Position numbers and translations under genes: made by a program. Below the pieces are notes generated by a model. The model was not told the origin of the DNA. It saw only the letters and a program-made list of their open reading frames with translations, and searched no databases. A stretch of 64,000 nucleotides of DNA from Brienomyrus brachyistius (lineage: Eukaryota > Chordata > Actinopteri > Osteoglossiformes > Mormyridae): positions 24,280,399-24,344,398 of the forward strand of contig NC_064544.1 in NCBI RefSeq assembly GCF_023856365.1, read 5' to 3'. The number at the start of each line of letters is the position of its first letter. The first letter of the stretch is position 1. Positions 24,600-37,413 of the stretch are shown here, piece by piece.

Positions 24600-27200
24600 C
24601 TCATCGTCACATATCCCAGCAGTAAACCCTTTAAGTGCGTCTAAAACAAACTCAGGACCATTCTCGGAAATAACGGTGTCCTATAAAAGCCTGCTTCATG
24701 TGCGAGGTCCCATTCTCAGAGGTGGTGGACTTATGGTGGCCTGCTGTTGTGAGAAGTGGCACGGTGGGGAGGGGAGTTCATAGAGTTGATACTCTTCAGG
24801 TATTCATAATGCTTTAGCCAATCCAGACTCCCATACTGTTTGCTGGGGGCATTCTCTGTATTTTCTGATGCCCTAGTGTCCCCGATCAACCTGCTGTAAG
24901 ACCCCCTTTGGAAGAGTTTACAAAGGTATGTCAAGCTTGTGACCACTCACCAGGAGACAGTACACAAGGTAAAGATTTTCATTTTCACCTGTGGTCCAGT
25001 TTTACATATGTTAGGTCAACTATGAAGGCAGAAGTCCATTACTTGATGGCATATCTGGTTGAGACAGTGCACATTACCAATCTGCTGTGCACGTGTCTCT
25101 GAAGCAGAAATGGCAGTATGTACTGCATTCCCCACCTCCCTCTCAATTTGAACTTGGTCCAGATCTTGCACAGGAGTCTGTGAGAGAGCGTCCAGTGTAT
25201 TGAGTGATTTCCCTAAAACATGCCCTATGTTGCACATGAATCTGAGCAGACATAGATGGAATCTCATTACTTACGGTTGATCAAGACCTCTGGAGTCCAG
25301 CAGTGGAAGTAGCAGTTTGTGGTCAGTCCTGATTTTGAACTGTGGTCCCAGTAAGTAAGAAGCAAGACACTAGTGTGCCCAGCAGAAGCCAGTGCCTCTT
25401 CCTCTATCTCTGTTAAGCTCCTAGAGATGTAAATGATAGGTCTCCAGGTTCTGTCTGCTTGTGCCTGCATTAAAACAGCCCTGAGGCCAAACAAGGATGT
25501 TTCCACAGCTCCTCGTGTTTTAGCTGTGGGGGAGCACTGAGCTAGGACTTTGGGAGAATTCAGTTCCTCCTCGAGCTGCTGGAAGGCTTATACTCATTGT
25601 GCTCCCAAACAACACTCAGTCTTTTCACAGAGAAGCTCCATCAAAACCGTAGTAAGTGAGGCCAGATGGGAAATGAATTTTGCTAAATTGTTGGCCTTGC
25701 CAAAGACTCTACACACATCTGCAAAAATTTATGATTCTGGTTCTGGCATTTGTTTATAGTGTCAACCTTCCCAGTGTTTGGATCAATACCTGTTGCTGTT
25801 ATCTCATGTTCCACAAACAAACATGCTGCCTCCTGAAAATCTATCCCTTCTTGTCACAGCTTCTGCAGGACCAGGTGCAAGCAGCCAAAAACCAAGACGT
25901 ACCTCCTTCGAAGCTCTCCAGCATCGGTCATATTTACCGGTGGAAATGCTCAGGCACCAAACGGGATCTTCTTGAAACAGTTCCTTCCATATTTAGCAAT
26001 GAATGTTGTGAATAAAGTGACTCCAGGGTGACAAGAATTTTCCGGAATCCAAATCTCGCGCTAGGTTTAGAGAATGCTTTTGTTAAAGAGGGCAATGCGG
26101 AGGTCAAATTTTAGCAACTGATGAATCAACATCTTTCACCAATTCATTTATGCAGAGTTCTTTAAATGATCTAAACGTACTGAGTAATTTTATGTAGCGA
26201 TTAAGGCAGCCTGGAATTCTTTCACATGTATGGATGATCTGCAATGCCTGAACTGCAAGGAAGCTGAATATAGGGACTGCTAACACAAGTAGGGTGTATC
26301 AATTTGACGTTTCACTTTTAATTTGCTCATAATAAAACCTCCAACATATTATTCTCTGGACCAGGCAGGAATCTCATTGGCTTCTTGAGTTTACTATCAT
26401 GATCAGGATTGATAGTTGGTATTGCTGTAACAGTGGCACCACTATCAAGTTTAAATTCAGTGTTGTCACCATTGAAGCACATTGTCTAAGTCCATTCAGT
26501 CAAAGAATTCATTTTCATTTCACCCTGCAAGAGTATATCATCATCAGATTGACTCAAGTGTTGTGTCATTGTGTGAAGTACTTCCGTGATGTAGCAAAAT
26601 GACAGACATCCTTTTTACGGCATTTTCGACATTCCGCCTTCATAGCCAGGCAGTACTTGACCTGGGGCCATTTTATTCCACCACATCTAACACGCCCTCT
26701 AACCTCTTTCACTATAGGAGTTTTATCTGTTTAGTCACTTTTTATGCTTTTTTTTCTCCTTTGACCTAATGCTATCAATATTCAGGAGCTTTCTCTGCTC
26801 TGTTCCCCCACGCAGTTATAACTACTGCTTTTTGACAGTTTCATTTTGCCTTCTATACTGTAAAAGTTTGCCAAAGATGAGGTCTGGGACTAACTGGAAC
26901 TGTCATGAAGGTTTCGTGTCCGAAATACCCACCTCTATTCCATCCCTAATAAGCTCATCACAAAGCATACCACACTGTTCGGTTAGGGTGTGAACAGTGG
27001 TGATAAAGGATTCAACACTTCCTCCCGGTTCTTGATTTTCATAAGGAATTTGACCCTCCTTCTTACAACATTGTGTTCCAAAGCTTGTTTCACCCTGTCA
27101 TACTTTGCTTTATCCTCTTCTGCTGAGGAAGATGCTCCATCTATCATCTCTCTCATCATCAAGCTTGTATAATTGTGCTGGCTTGGTATGTTTCTGAATA
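24600..27200 (-). mobile_element. decayed Ty3/Gypsy LTR retrotransposon (gag to integrase order preserved)
   Basis: Read on the minus strand, recognisable pieces appear in the normal order: capsid-like gag (about 26860-27160), a zinc-knuckle region with CRKC and HFA (about 26590-26700), an aspartic protease site LDSGATV (26435-26446 codes DSGA), reverse transcriptase fragments around LFTTFIAKYG and KKIPFG (about 25960-26040), RNase H (25267-25506, ALDA-type block WRPIIYISRSLTE), and an integrase ENGPEF motif near 24650. Frameshifts and stops break every domain, the RT catalytic YxDD box is not visible, and I could not define LTRs. It is a fossil copy. Orientation is the same as pcdh7. Confidence 0.85.
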
Positions 27201-28289
27201 CTTATTAAGGCCAGATGTTATTCTGAAGTGTTCAAAAACACCTTATCCACTTTGAGTAATTGCTGGTGAGTGAGAAATCTACATTTAATGTGAAATTTAA
27301 TGCAGTCATTTAAAGACACAAATATGTGTATAAACAGTGTAAATTCCTGATGATTGTTTACTTGCTCTCTCAGGTCACATCCATACAGGAATCACATCCA
27401 CGATACTAAGCATCTGGCTGTTGTACCACACAAGTAATCAGGCCATCCAAAGAGGACACCGAGAGCCATAAACAGGGAGGCAGCAGTGAAACAGCAGTCA
27501 GGGTTGGTTCTGTCTATCCAGTGAGGGCTTGATGCCATGTGTTCAGTTCTGTTAGCCTCATTTTAGCCGTTTACACGGCAAACCAATAGCGCTGCAATGC
27601 CTCATTTGCTTAAGCAGCCTTCCGCCTGTCGCGGTCACCCGGCGCTGCTCAAGCGAGAGAGAGAGGAACATGTCGTGGGAGCGGCTGTTTCTGCCCGTCT
27701 TCATGTCCACCTGACACACCAGAGAAAGACAGACAGACTCGTTTGCTTGCACGCTTCACCGGGCTGCCAGGGTGGCTCGACTGACAGGCCGAGCGCTCGG
27801 CTAATCCTGAGAGCCGAGTCTGTAAACCAGCGTCTCGCAGATGTCAAACTGGGACCACTTCCAGTGTTCCATGAAACGCAGGCTCGGAGATGAGCCACGG
27901 CCACAGTGACACCTGCACACGCTCCCAGAATGCAATGGCGTCTATGGGCGAAGCCAACCAAGCACACCTCAGCCTGAGCGCTACTCTTCATTATAGCTGA
28001 TCTAACAATACTCACTTCCCAAAGTTTGTAGGTGGCAGAGAGCTGTGCCTCGTTTGAGCACAGCAGGGCTTCTAGGCCTAGTGTGCATTCATGAGGACTT
28101 GCACAAAACTGATGAACCAGGCCATGTCCTGATTCATCGTGCTCATTTAACCTCCTAGGTAATGTGAGAAGTGGACATCCACCGTTAACTTTCGGGCTTT
28201 TTTCCCGATAATCAATTTCCCCCCATATTTAAAACCCAAATGAAAGCACAGTTCCATTTCATCATTGCCGTGCAGGTGAGTGCGTTATC

Positions 28290-28424
28290 ATTGCCCATCC
28301 ATCATCCATAATTGCTTATCCAGCAGAAGAATACAGTAAGTCTGGAGCCTGTCCAGGACAGCAGAGAGAGCAATGTAGGGGACACACTAGATGGCATGCC
28401 AGTTCACACCAGGACACAAACACG

Positions 28425-28430
<6 letters not shown>
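28290..28430 (+). repeat. fragment of the CCATCCAT...GCTTATCC interspersed repeat
   Basis: CCATCCATCATCCATAATTG and GCTTATCCAGCAG followed by GGAGCCTGTCCAGGACAG resemble the start of the repeat at 13975-14325, then run into a (CA)n tract. Confidence 0.5.

Positions 28431-28486
<56 letters not shown>
28421..28486. repeat. (CA)n microsatellite, about 66 bases
   Basis: CACGCACG followed by an uninterrupted CA array. It is the longest dinucleotide array in the window. Confidence 0.97.
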
Positions 28487-28488
<2 letters not shown>

Positions 28489-28637
28489 CGCACATGCATT
28501 TTAGAGACCCCACACAAACATGGGAAACAAGCAACATGCAACGAGTGCAGAAGCTCAGTACTTTTTATATCAGGGAATTAATGAGGGCAGATTAATCTAG
28601 CTTTGCTATTCTTAAGACAATATTGTACAGAGATCCC

Positions 28638-29086
28638 TAAAAATGCTAGATGTTCTCTTGCAGTATGTTGTCTTCAGATCCTGGTTTCATGTCTATGTTG
28701 GTCAAGGACCCTGAGAGGGTCAATGACCAGGTGGGCAGCTTTGCTTCATTCCAGCTGCCAGGTGTATATGTGAACAAATAAAATGGTGTGTCGGAGGTTA
28801 AAAGCTGGGAACGATGCTGTTTCTCTGTTATTCAGAGATTCGCGCTTACGACATCGCGTCGCGCCCTCTGTGTAGCAAACCGGCTTAGGCTGAGTATCAG
28901 CGGCAGGCCCCTTCAGAGATCTGAACCTGCTGAAGATGTCTGAAATGATTCTGTGACTGGGCTTCCAGATTCAGCCCCATAGTGGGTCGTTTTAAGTCAG
29001 TTATGTTACACGTGCAGTAATGCCCAGGGAAATGTAAGCCTGGAGCAATGTATTAATGAACCTTTAACGAATTACTTTAAATTAAG
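28638..29086 (+). repeat. direct duplication, copy A
   Basis: It begins AAAATGCTAGATGTTCTC and ends TTTAACGAATTACTTTAAAT. It shares most of its length with 29854-30343, including AATGGTGTGTCGGAGGTTAA and GCGCCCTCTGTGTAGCAAAC. No coding signal. Confidence 0.9.
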
Positions 29087-29853
29087 AGCAACACGCGCAA
29101 GGATTAGCAGAAAACATGCAACATGCATACTCACAAAAGAGGAGTCAGGATCCAAACTCCCATCCCTGAAGTGCTGGAGATATTTATTACTATAATCTAG
29201 GGAATGACATTTACTCTTTCCCTTTTTCAATAGTAGCTAAACATCCCTTGTCCATACAAATTTAAGACTTTGCCAGGATACTTATGGATGCTCTAACATG
29301 TCTTGAAAGCACAGTAAGCTATTAATATTTGAAAAATGGTTTGTAAATAAATAATTCAGCTGTGCAACAGCTTGAAATTTTTGTTTTCAAAAGAGCTTTT
29401 TTCCCATCATTGCAAACAGAACTGAATCAAATGCTAACACTGCTAAAAACAACCAAACCAAGTGCTTAGAGAGTGACACGGCAAGCGCACACACAGCTTA
29501 CAGCCAGTGTAAGCTTTGCTATCAGCAAGCACAACAAAACCAACTGCTAACAAAGACAATAACGTCTGACCGTATGCTTCATTTTGCTAGTACTGCCCAA
29601 ACAAATGCTAATACAGTTACCACTGCTAACACCGCTAATTTGTCCAGACCAAATCCTACCAGCTGATAGGCCCCGGCTAAACTGCTCCATGGCACTTGTT
29701 CGTTCCTGGCCACACTACTGCATGCTACAGAAGCTCAGTGCTTCCTGCACAGGCGGCTCTTCTCCCCAGAGCCCTCCGCATTTAATATTTCATTGGCAAG
29801 ACATTTTCATGGCAATTAGAAACTCAAACACCAACCTGACTGAAAGAGAGGCT

Positions 29854-30343
29854 TAAAAATGCTAGATGTTCTCTCGCAGGATGGTGTATATAGATTCCAG
29901 ATTCATGGCTATGCTGGTCCTAGCCTGTTTCTGCCATGGGGTGAGGGTGAATGACCAAATGGCCACCATTGACTCATTTTAGCTGCCAGGAGTATATCTG
30001 AACAACTAAAATGGTGTGTCGGAGGTTAAAAGCTGGGGACACTGCTGTGTATTCTCCCGACGTTTGTCATATTTCTCAGTAGCGGTTATTCACAGATTCA
30101 CGCTTACAACGTCGCGCCCTCTGTGTAGCAAACCGGCTTAGACTGAGTATCAGCGGCTCTTTCAGGCCCCTTCAGAGATCTGAACCTGCTGAACATGTCT
30201 GAGCTGATTCCGTGACTGATCTTCCGGGTGCAGCCCCATGGTTGATCCTTTCCTGTCAGTTATGTTGTGTGCACTAACTCCCAAGGAAATGTAAGCCTGG
30301 AGCAATGTATTAATGAACCCTTAACGAATTACTTTAAATTAAG
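29854..30343 (+). repeat. direct duplication, copy B
   Basis: Second copy, 1.2 kb from copy A, in the same orientation with scattered substitutions and small indels (for example an extra CTCTTTCAGG near 30160). The unique spacer at 29087-29853 has nothing recognised. Confidence 0.9.
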
Positions 30344-31089
30344 ACCAAGGGCCCTGATTAGGGCAGCAGCTTCTTGTTAATGTGTTCCCCAGATCTACCA
30401 GCATCATGGTGCTTTTTTCATAGTGTGGACCAGGGGTTTGCAGCTGGAGGTCTTCAACCCACTGGGCTTTTGGAGAGCAAACAAAATGCTGGCATGGCAG
30501 GTTCATGATAGGAGGTCGCTGACTCTGGTCTGTTTTCATTTGGGGGTCTCTGCTTCAAACAAACCCCCAGCAAAGACTAATTCTCCTTGAATGTTACTGA
30601 AAGATTTCAAAAAGCTTAGAAACAACATTACAAGAATGTTTATGGGCAAGGCAAAGAATCTGGGGCACACCGTGGTATTTAGGCTCATGACAAAACAAAC
30701 AAACACGACATGCAGCAGCAAAAGCCACAAATATGCACGTCAGACGAGTCGCGCCGTCCGGAATTACGGAAGCTGTCAGTCCGGTGTCACAAAGCGTCGG
30801 AAGCGCAGCCTGAATGTTTATGAGGAGCTGTGAAATTCCTCTTTTCACATGTGAGTATGTGGCCCCTCTCGGCTGACAGCATGCCCACTGGGAAGCATTC
30901 ACGCTGCCCGCTTCGCCGCCGTCTGCTTGCCCCGCCTCCCCAACCCCGCGCCCAACTGCCGGCACGCTAACAGGCTCCTACAGCGTCCTGGGGGCCTGCG
31001 GTGAGAAAACTCAGGAGAACCATTGCAAGACAGCCACAGAAATTAAGATACGAATATATGTCAGTGTATGCAGTGCGTGAATGTGTGTT

Positions 31090-31391
31090 TGTGTCTGTCT
31101 GTGTATGCAGTGTGTGTATGGATTATGTTCATATTACATTTTGGGGACTAAATTTTCCCCACACTGTAAAAAAAAAAATCAGTTATTTTGACATTGTGGG
31201 GACCATTTTTCAGATCCCCACAAAGATCTGTGAATGCCATCAAAAACTAAAAATGTTGTGTATTTTGCTTGGTTACTTATGGTTAAGGTTCAGTAAAGGT
31301 TAAAGTTGCTGTGTTGGGATTAGAGAAAGGAATGGTGAGTCCCCACAAAGATATAATTACAAACCTGTGTGTGTATGTGTGTGTGTGTCTC
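31090..31391. repeat. interspersed repeat with TGGGGAC/GTCCCCA inverted motifs
   Basis: It contains TTGGGGACTAAATTTTCCCC, a TTGTGGGGA...TCCCCACAA stem (about 31194-31226) and GTCCCCACAAAGATATAATT, and ends in AAACCTGTGTGTGTATGTGT. This pattern recurs in fish genomes; I cannot name the family. Confidence 0.6.
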
Positions 31392-33214
31392 AGGCACATA
31401 GCAGCACTGCTGTGTGTAATGATCCAGTTCCTTTATGGATATGTTCTGGTTCTGAAGCTCTTCCCAAAGTCTTCTTTAACTGCCTTACTGGATTTGCCTT
31501 GCCTAACTAACAGCCTAACTCAACCCAGCTCAGCGTGACCTGAATGTCCACACGTGTGCACACCTACGGTTACACGTAAACACACAAGCACACACCACCC
31601 ATGCACAGATAACTGGCACCGTTTAAATGCCTGCCTGCAGGCACTGATGTCTGGACCACACATCACCCCCTATCACCCCCCTATGGGCCCCCCGCTTGTC
31701 CATGATGTACAAAAAGGCTATGGGAGTAGTGATATTCTACATGGGCCAGCTGGCAGCCACAGGTGACCCCGGCGCCCTCCCCACACACGCGCACACTCAT
31801 TAGTGTAGGATAGCTACAAGTGTGTTGCAACCTCTCCCTCCAGCTCAACGACATACAAACACGCCTCCTCATTGGCTGAACAGGAAGACCTTTCCGGAGA
31901 ATCCTCAGCACATGGTGCTGGGTGAAAGCCTTCCCAGTTGGTGTTGGAGCACCGGCTTGGTGATAGTGGTTAGACTCTGCTGGATAAATACTGAATGATG
32001 CTTTGTGGTGCTGTGGAAAAATGAGAGTATGTGCATTTCAGCTCACTAAACAGACCACACCTGGGCATTGGGATGAGATTGTAAGGATGCTGGGCCTCCT
32101 AATCCACCAAATCAGCTCTGTGTGCCCTGTTAATATGTCTGATTAAAACCTCAGCAAGGCATTCATAATCATTCCTAATCACGAGTCTCTCAGAGGGAGA
32201 CCTATGTCTAATTCAGCCTTCCTGAAAAATCAAAACTGATCAGAACCTTTGGCGGCTGGTAAGTGAGTTTAGTAAAGGAAAAAGTCACATTGCTGGTTTG
32301 GGATTTTTCACAGTGAGGGTTTAACAGAGCAGCTTGTGCGATCTCCTGTCATGTATGATATGACTTCCCTTTGATCACAGTTTAAGACAACCGATCATGG
32401 TTATATTTTGCATACAAAGGAAAAACAATGCAAAGCAGTGTAAAGACGTAGCATGGAACAAAATTAGGCGTGTAAATAATGCATGACAGAGGAGAAGCTG
32501 GATCCTTGTAGAACACAGAGGGCCTGTCGATACGCTTTATAAGGCAATTGATGCCTTGGTGTTGTGGAGTGTACGCCGTTATTCACACCATGTCCATGTC
32601 GATGATCAAAGCGGGGAGCTCACCCTACGCAAAGGCCATCATGTCAGAGGTTTACAGGCCTGGTTCAGAGAACATTCCTGACCTATGTACCTATGATGGC
32701 TTCTGTTTGCGTTTTTCTATTAAATGGCCAGATGAGCTAAAAAAAATCAAAAAGGTTACTCTCGTCGCAGCACAATGCTGAAGAGTCAGCAAGTATATTG
32801 TGAAACAGAAGAGCGAGGCAAGGCAATTCATAACATACAACTCGGGGACCCTCCCCTTCCTCCTATTGGTAGAAAATGTGATTGGCACATACCTGTCCAA
32901 AGAGAATACATGAGCTCGCTGCCGAGCACATAAAGGTGACTAGAGTGTCAGGTTCCTCAGGGCTATTAAGACCTGAGTTGGAGCTCAGAGGACAAAGAAG
33001 ACTGGTGAATGGGGAGGAGGGGGCCACCAAAACCTGGGTTCAGAGGCACAAAGCTGGGGGGGGTGTGGTGGGACAAAGGGCTTCTGCACTTTTTACGTTT
33101 TTACGGCACGTTTCCTTGAAATGCAAAACTTTGTGATGCTTTGTGATGCAGACCTAATCCATTTGAGGTACAAAGGCATTTTCATTATTGACTTTAGAGA
33201 CAGGGGAAGGGAGA

Positions 33215-33270
33215 CAGTGTGTGTGTGTGAGAGAGAGAGCGAGAGAGAGAAGGAGAGAGAGAGAGAGAGA
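33215..33270. repeat. (GT)n/(GA)n compound microsatellite
   Basis: A short GT run followed by about 45 bases of GA repeats. Confidence 0.9.
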
Positions 33271-33689
33271 ATCACAGCCCCTCAGTCCCTACAATTCGCA
33301 TCTGTGTATTTCAAACGCGATTGCCATTAGCTGTAGTGGGCAAATAAATCGACTAAATCTCTTTGTTCAGTGGTGAAGCCAACTTCGCCGGCGACGGCAA
33401 ATTCTGGTTCATTGCCACTGAAAAAGCAGGAGGAAGAAGGAAAAAAAATCTGAAGGCAAAAGTCAAGGTTGTGGAGGTTGGTGATGAGGTGGATTTAATC
33501 AGTCAAGCTTGATGGAGGACTGCTGAGCATCTGAAAGCACGTCACAGAGACGGAGCTGTGGCTGCTCTGCCCTTCATGGGGAACACAATCCGAGCGCTTC
33601 ATCTGGCCTTTTCCTCACAAGAGGACAGAAATGTGAAAAGACATAAAATAAACAAGTGAAAAAGGCATATAACCCCTCGACATTTCATT

Positions 33690-33830
33690 CACGTTTTCCT
33701 CATTTATGACTGCCGCAGAGAATTCCGACTCTGGAGTGATTAATGACAGGGAAACACACTTAGGGTCTAATTTCATACAGGCTGTCCTCATTGGCCGAGC
33801 AGAAATGCGGTGGCGATGCGCACGTGAGGT
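33690..33830. promoter_or_regulatory. candidate conserved non-coding element
   Basis: Unique sequence with GAGTGATTAATGACAGG, CTAATTTCATACAGG and CATTGGCCGAG (inverted CCAAT). Suggested from motif content only. Confidence 0.2.
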
Positions 33831-35390
33831 GCATAGCAAGCGGGGGCTTGCATGCTGTGCCGCAGCCGGGAGCCCTCAGCCCCTGCGCATTCCTGCACAA
33901 TCGGGAAGTGAGTGGCCAGTGAGAGGTATGCGTAGCAGACACACGGGGACTCGTAGGACATGTGGACAGCCCCGGGGGAGGATGAAAGTGTCCTTCTGGC
34001 CAAATGCGGCAGAAGATGGGTGGAGCCCTATTACCAATGGTTTCTTCTCGCCTTCACTGGGATTTGCATTGAGTGGGAGCCTGTAGCTGCATGGACTCGC
34101 TGATTCCGAATGAGGGCACCGTGGCTTCTGTCCATCCACTGGCACTCAACTCCTTTTCTCTCACTGCATCCATTTAGGGGTAAAGGGAAAGAGTGACCTA
34201 CAGGAGGCGGAGAGATGCCTGGTACTTCTGGAAAAAATGTCAGCGGACAGCTAAATTCGAGCACAGTGATATGCTTACAAGGATTGGGGGGCATCTGGGG
34301 GGGGGGTTAAAGGGTGTATTTAATATTCTGCTCTCATCCCTTCCAATGACATAAGTCGTCTAGACTGAATCATGGGGGCCGGTGAGACTGGTTTGTTTCG
34401 CACAGAAACATCTGTGTGTGATGTGCAACTTTTTAAAAAAGAGACAGAGGGGCCTGAAGAACTGCTGATAGGCCCGAATTCGAAGCTGGTGACCTAAAAG
34501 GACAAGAAGGTGGCTTATTGTGACGCAAAGCAAAGACCCACAAGTACAGCCCTACCAGAACCCCTACAGAGAAAAACAGCACCTTTTAATCAAGAAAGGG
34601 TAAAAAAAAAATGTCAAAAATTAGACAAACACACCTTGGCAAAGAAAACACCTTCAGTACACCCGTTTAACTCACCTATTTATTAGCACTCTATATTTAG
34701 GCTTAGCTTTGTAAGTGTTTGCTTACTGCTTCCGGCTTGATTATATGTATATTGGTGTTGTGTTCATAGCTGGTGGCATGCTGGGGGAGGTCTCACCGCA
34801 ATCAGGGATATTTGTCTTCCATAGCAGTGAACTGGCAGTATAGCAAGCCATAAACTTCAGTCCTGTCAAACTTCACCTACTCGCCTGACTGCAATGTACA
34901 CAAACTTTACAGGTCCTACTAGCTATGAAGTGGCTCAGAAGGACACTCTCAGGTCCTCCTGCAGAGGTCGCTTTAAGCTCCAGACCCATGGCTCAGCAGC
35001 TTATGGACGGTGGGCCCTATGTTTATGCTTTCAATGTGGCCGTTTTATTAGCCAATAAAGCCGTAACCAAAGCGAACTGCGGTGAGCATGTCAGTCCCAG
35101 TAAAGTGGTGCTGCAAGCGAGAGCATGCAAACTGCGTCTAAACACAGAAGAAAGGAAGCGGAGAGCCAGCAGCGGCTGCATGGGAGGTGGGAGCCCGGCG
35201 GTGTCCGAACAAAGTGCCCCCCACTGGGCTGTCATTTCAGGGCAGGCAGGCTGCAGGATCAAGCATGATAAGTGCCCCCCACCCCTGGCATTAAGAGGGC
35301 TTACACTCACGTGGCATATTTGTGCTTGCATCCCACGGTGGGCCAATATATAAGTGTCACACAAATCTGAGGGGGGGTAACAGTATTTAC

Positions 35391-35542
35391 AGTGATATGT
35401 CCCCATATTAATCGGGGGGGGGGGGGGGGGGGGGGGGGTAACAGGATGCCAGCCTGTTAATAGTACATGTCCCCATGTTAATAATAACTGCTCCCTCCAA
35501 ACCCTCACAATGCTTCCAGGCACTCAGTAGTACCTGCTCCTC
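35391..35542 (+). repeat. local duplication, copy A, with a 25-base poly-G run
   Basis: It contains CCCCATATTAATCGG, then 25 consecutive G (35414-35438), then CATGTCCCCATGTTAATAAT and TCAGTAGTACCTGCT. A related copy is at 36063-36175. Confidence 0.8.
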
Positions 35543-35639
35543 AGTGCCTGACTGTCTCCGCCTCTGCCACCCCCCCATCATGCCCCCTTTCTTCTTTTTC
35601 TAATTTGTTATACCCCCGCACCCAGGCTGCATGCCCCCC

Positions 35640-35880
35640 TGCCTCCAGTAATGAAAGTATACATTTAAAACTGAGAGCCGCTGCTGAAACAGGCCTGTCA
35701 GCACAATGCTGCATAATGGAGCCTGATCACTGAGCCCGAGCGGGTTGCTCTCGGTCCGGAAAGGGCCCTATCTCTGCTAATGGCTCCTGCGCTCAAAGTC
35801 ACATGCTAATAAGAGAGCTGCACGAAAGCGATTAAAAACATCCAAGCGCCAGTGACGGCATCGCCGTGCATGGGCCAACT
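35640..35880. promoter_or_regulatory. candidate conserved non-coding element
   Basis: Unique sequence with intact CpGs and AGCACAATGCTGCATAATGG, CTCTGCTAATGGCTCC and CACATGCTAATAAGAG. No coding signal. Inference from composition. Confidence 0.22.
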
Positions 35881-36062
35881 GCAAGCTCAGCACCGCTGAT
35901 GGGCTAATAGCCCCACGGGGGCGTGGCTCCTCCAGCCTCGCACGCACGCAGCACACCCGACAAGCACTCACACCTCACGCCTGCACCTATCCCATTCCTC
36001 TTATTTAGACACCATGTTAATCGGTGTGGAGGGGGGGAGGGGCAGAATGAATAAACTGGCCC

Positions 36063-36175
36063 GCACATGTCCCCATGTTAATCGTGACAGGATGCCATGC
36101 AACCTCCCCATGTTAATAGTAGCTGCCCCCTCCAGACCCCCACAATGCTGCCAGGCTCTCAGTAGTACCTGCTTG
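36063..36175 (+). repeat. local duplication, copy B
   Basis: CATGTCCCCATGTTAATCGT, ACAGGATGCCA and TCTCAGTAGTACCTGCTT match copy A at 35391-35542 with substitutions; the G-run is absent here, although a shorter GGGGGGG-rich stretch precedes it. Confidence 0.8.
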
Positions 36176-37395
36176 GTAGTACTGTAGAACCAGTCACATG
36201 GTTACATGATCAAAGTATCTGAATTACTGTATTGAAATATTCATCCATATGGATGTGAATAGGAACAGCGTATGAAGGTAGTAGTCAGTACAAGGGCAGG
36301 CAGAGGGACAGAGTGCAGGAAGGCAGATAGGACCGAGAGGACCAGAGTTAATGCCCAACATTTACCCAAAGTTGCCATGCCCTGCTATTTCAGCCTTACA
36401 TATTACACAGGCCTTAAAGAATACTTCTAAATTGGGAGATGATTAAGTCAAATTTTATCTACCAAATCTCTCGTTTCATGGCATTTCCTGTCTCGGAAAA
36501 ACCAAATTAAATCAATACAGAAAAAATAGATATATTTGGAAGATTACTGGGGCATTTGATAGGACTTTTGAATGGATTAAATAGATAAGCTCATTGTTTT
36601 GGCTATCTGCTACTTGGCACTGGAGCAAAATAATAACAGACAGTCATTTCCTAAGGATTACTGTTCACCTATTTATTTGGCCAAGCAGACCACGCACAGG
36701 CAGACCTGCAAACCTAGGGGCTTCTGCCACCCGTGACCTGAGTAAACCTGGATCAGTGGGTCAACATGTCCCTCATTACCGGGGGAGGGGGGGGGGTCGC
36801 TGACAGATGGCCTAGTGACATTGAAGGACCCTGATATTCCTGACTGACAAAGTGTCTGTAAACAGGCAGCGTTTAGGACACGTAACACGCTGAAATGCAT
36901 GCTGTCATCCCGGCAGCTGAGGCAGGCTAAGGCACAGTATGCAGCTGTCCACATTAAAGAACCTTCTTTAGCAATTATCGATGTCATTAGTATAACGAGC
37001 TGTCAGAATTGGAGGTCGAGCTGGGAGGCACCAAGCACCGAGGCATGAAGGAAACTTTACTCAAGTTCAGTTCAATGCTGGTGGATGAACAAAGAAATTT
37101 CCAGGAAGCTGAATTATACTTTCGAAGATGCTGCCACAGCAACATGGAAGGGTTCCTCTGAGACCTTCCCGAAACATCCCAGCACACACTGTCCACTTGG
37201 GGGTGGGGGCAGTTGCTGGATAGCCCCCCACCCCCCACTGTCCTTTCATGTGCTTTAATCTCTCTCTGTCCTCACACTTGGTTCTTTTATCTTCTCTTAT
37301 CGCTCTCTCCCCCCACTCAGGGCGACCTGCAGAGGCATGAATACAGCCACCTTCTTGCGCTTTTGTCTTCACAGCAGTACTCCAATCCACCCCAT

Positions 37396-37413
37396 CCCCC
37401 CCCCCCCCCCCCC
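37396..37413. repeat. poly-C run (18 C)
   Basis: Eighteen consecutive C on the plus strand, a G-run in the pcdh7 transcript. Confidence 0.85.
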
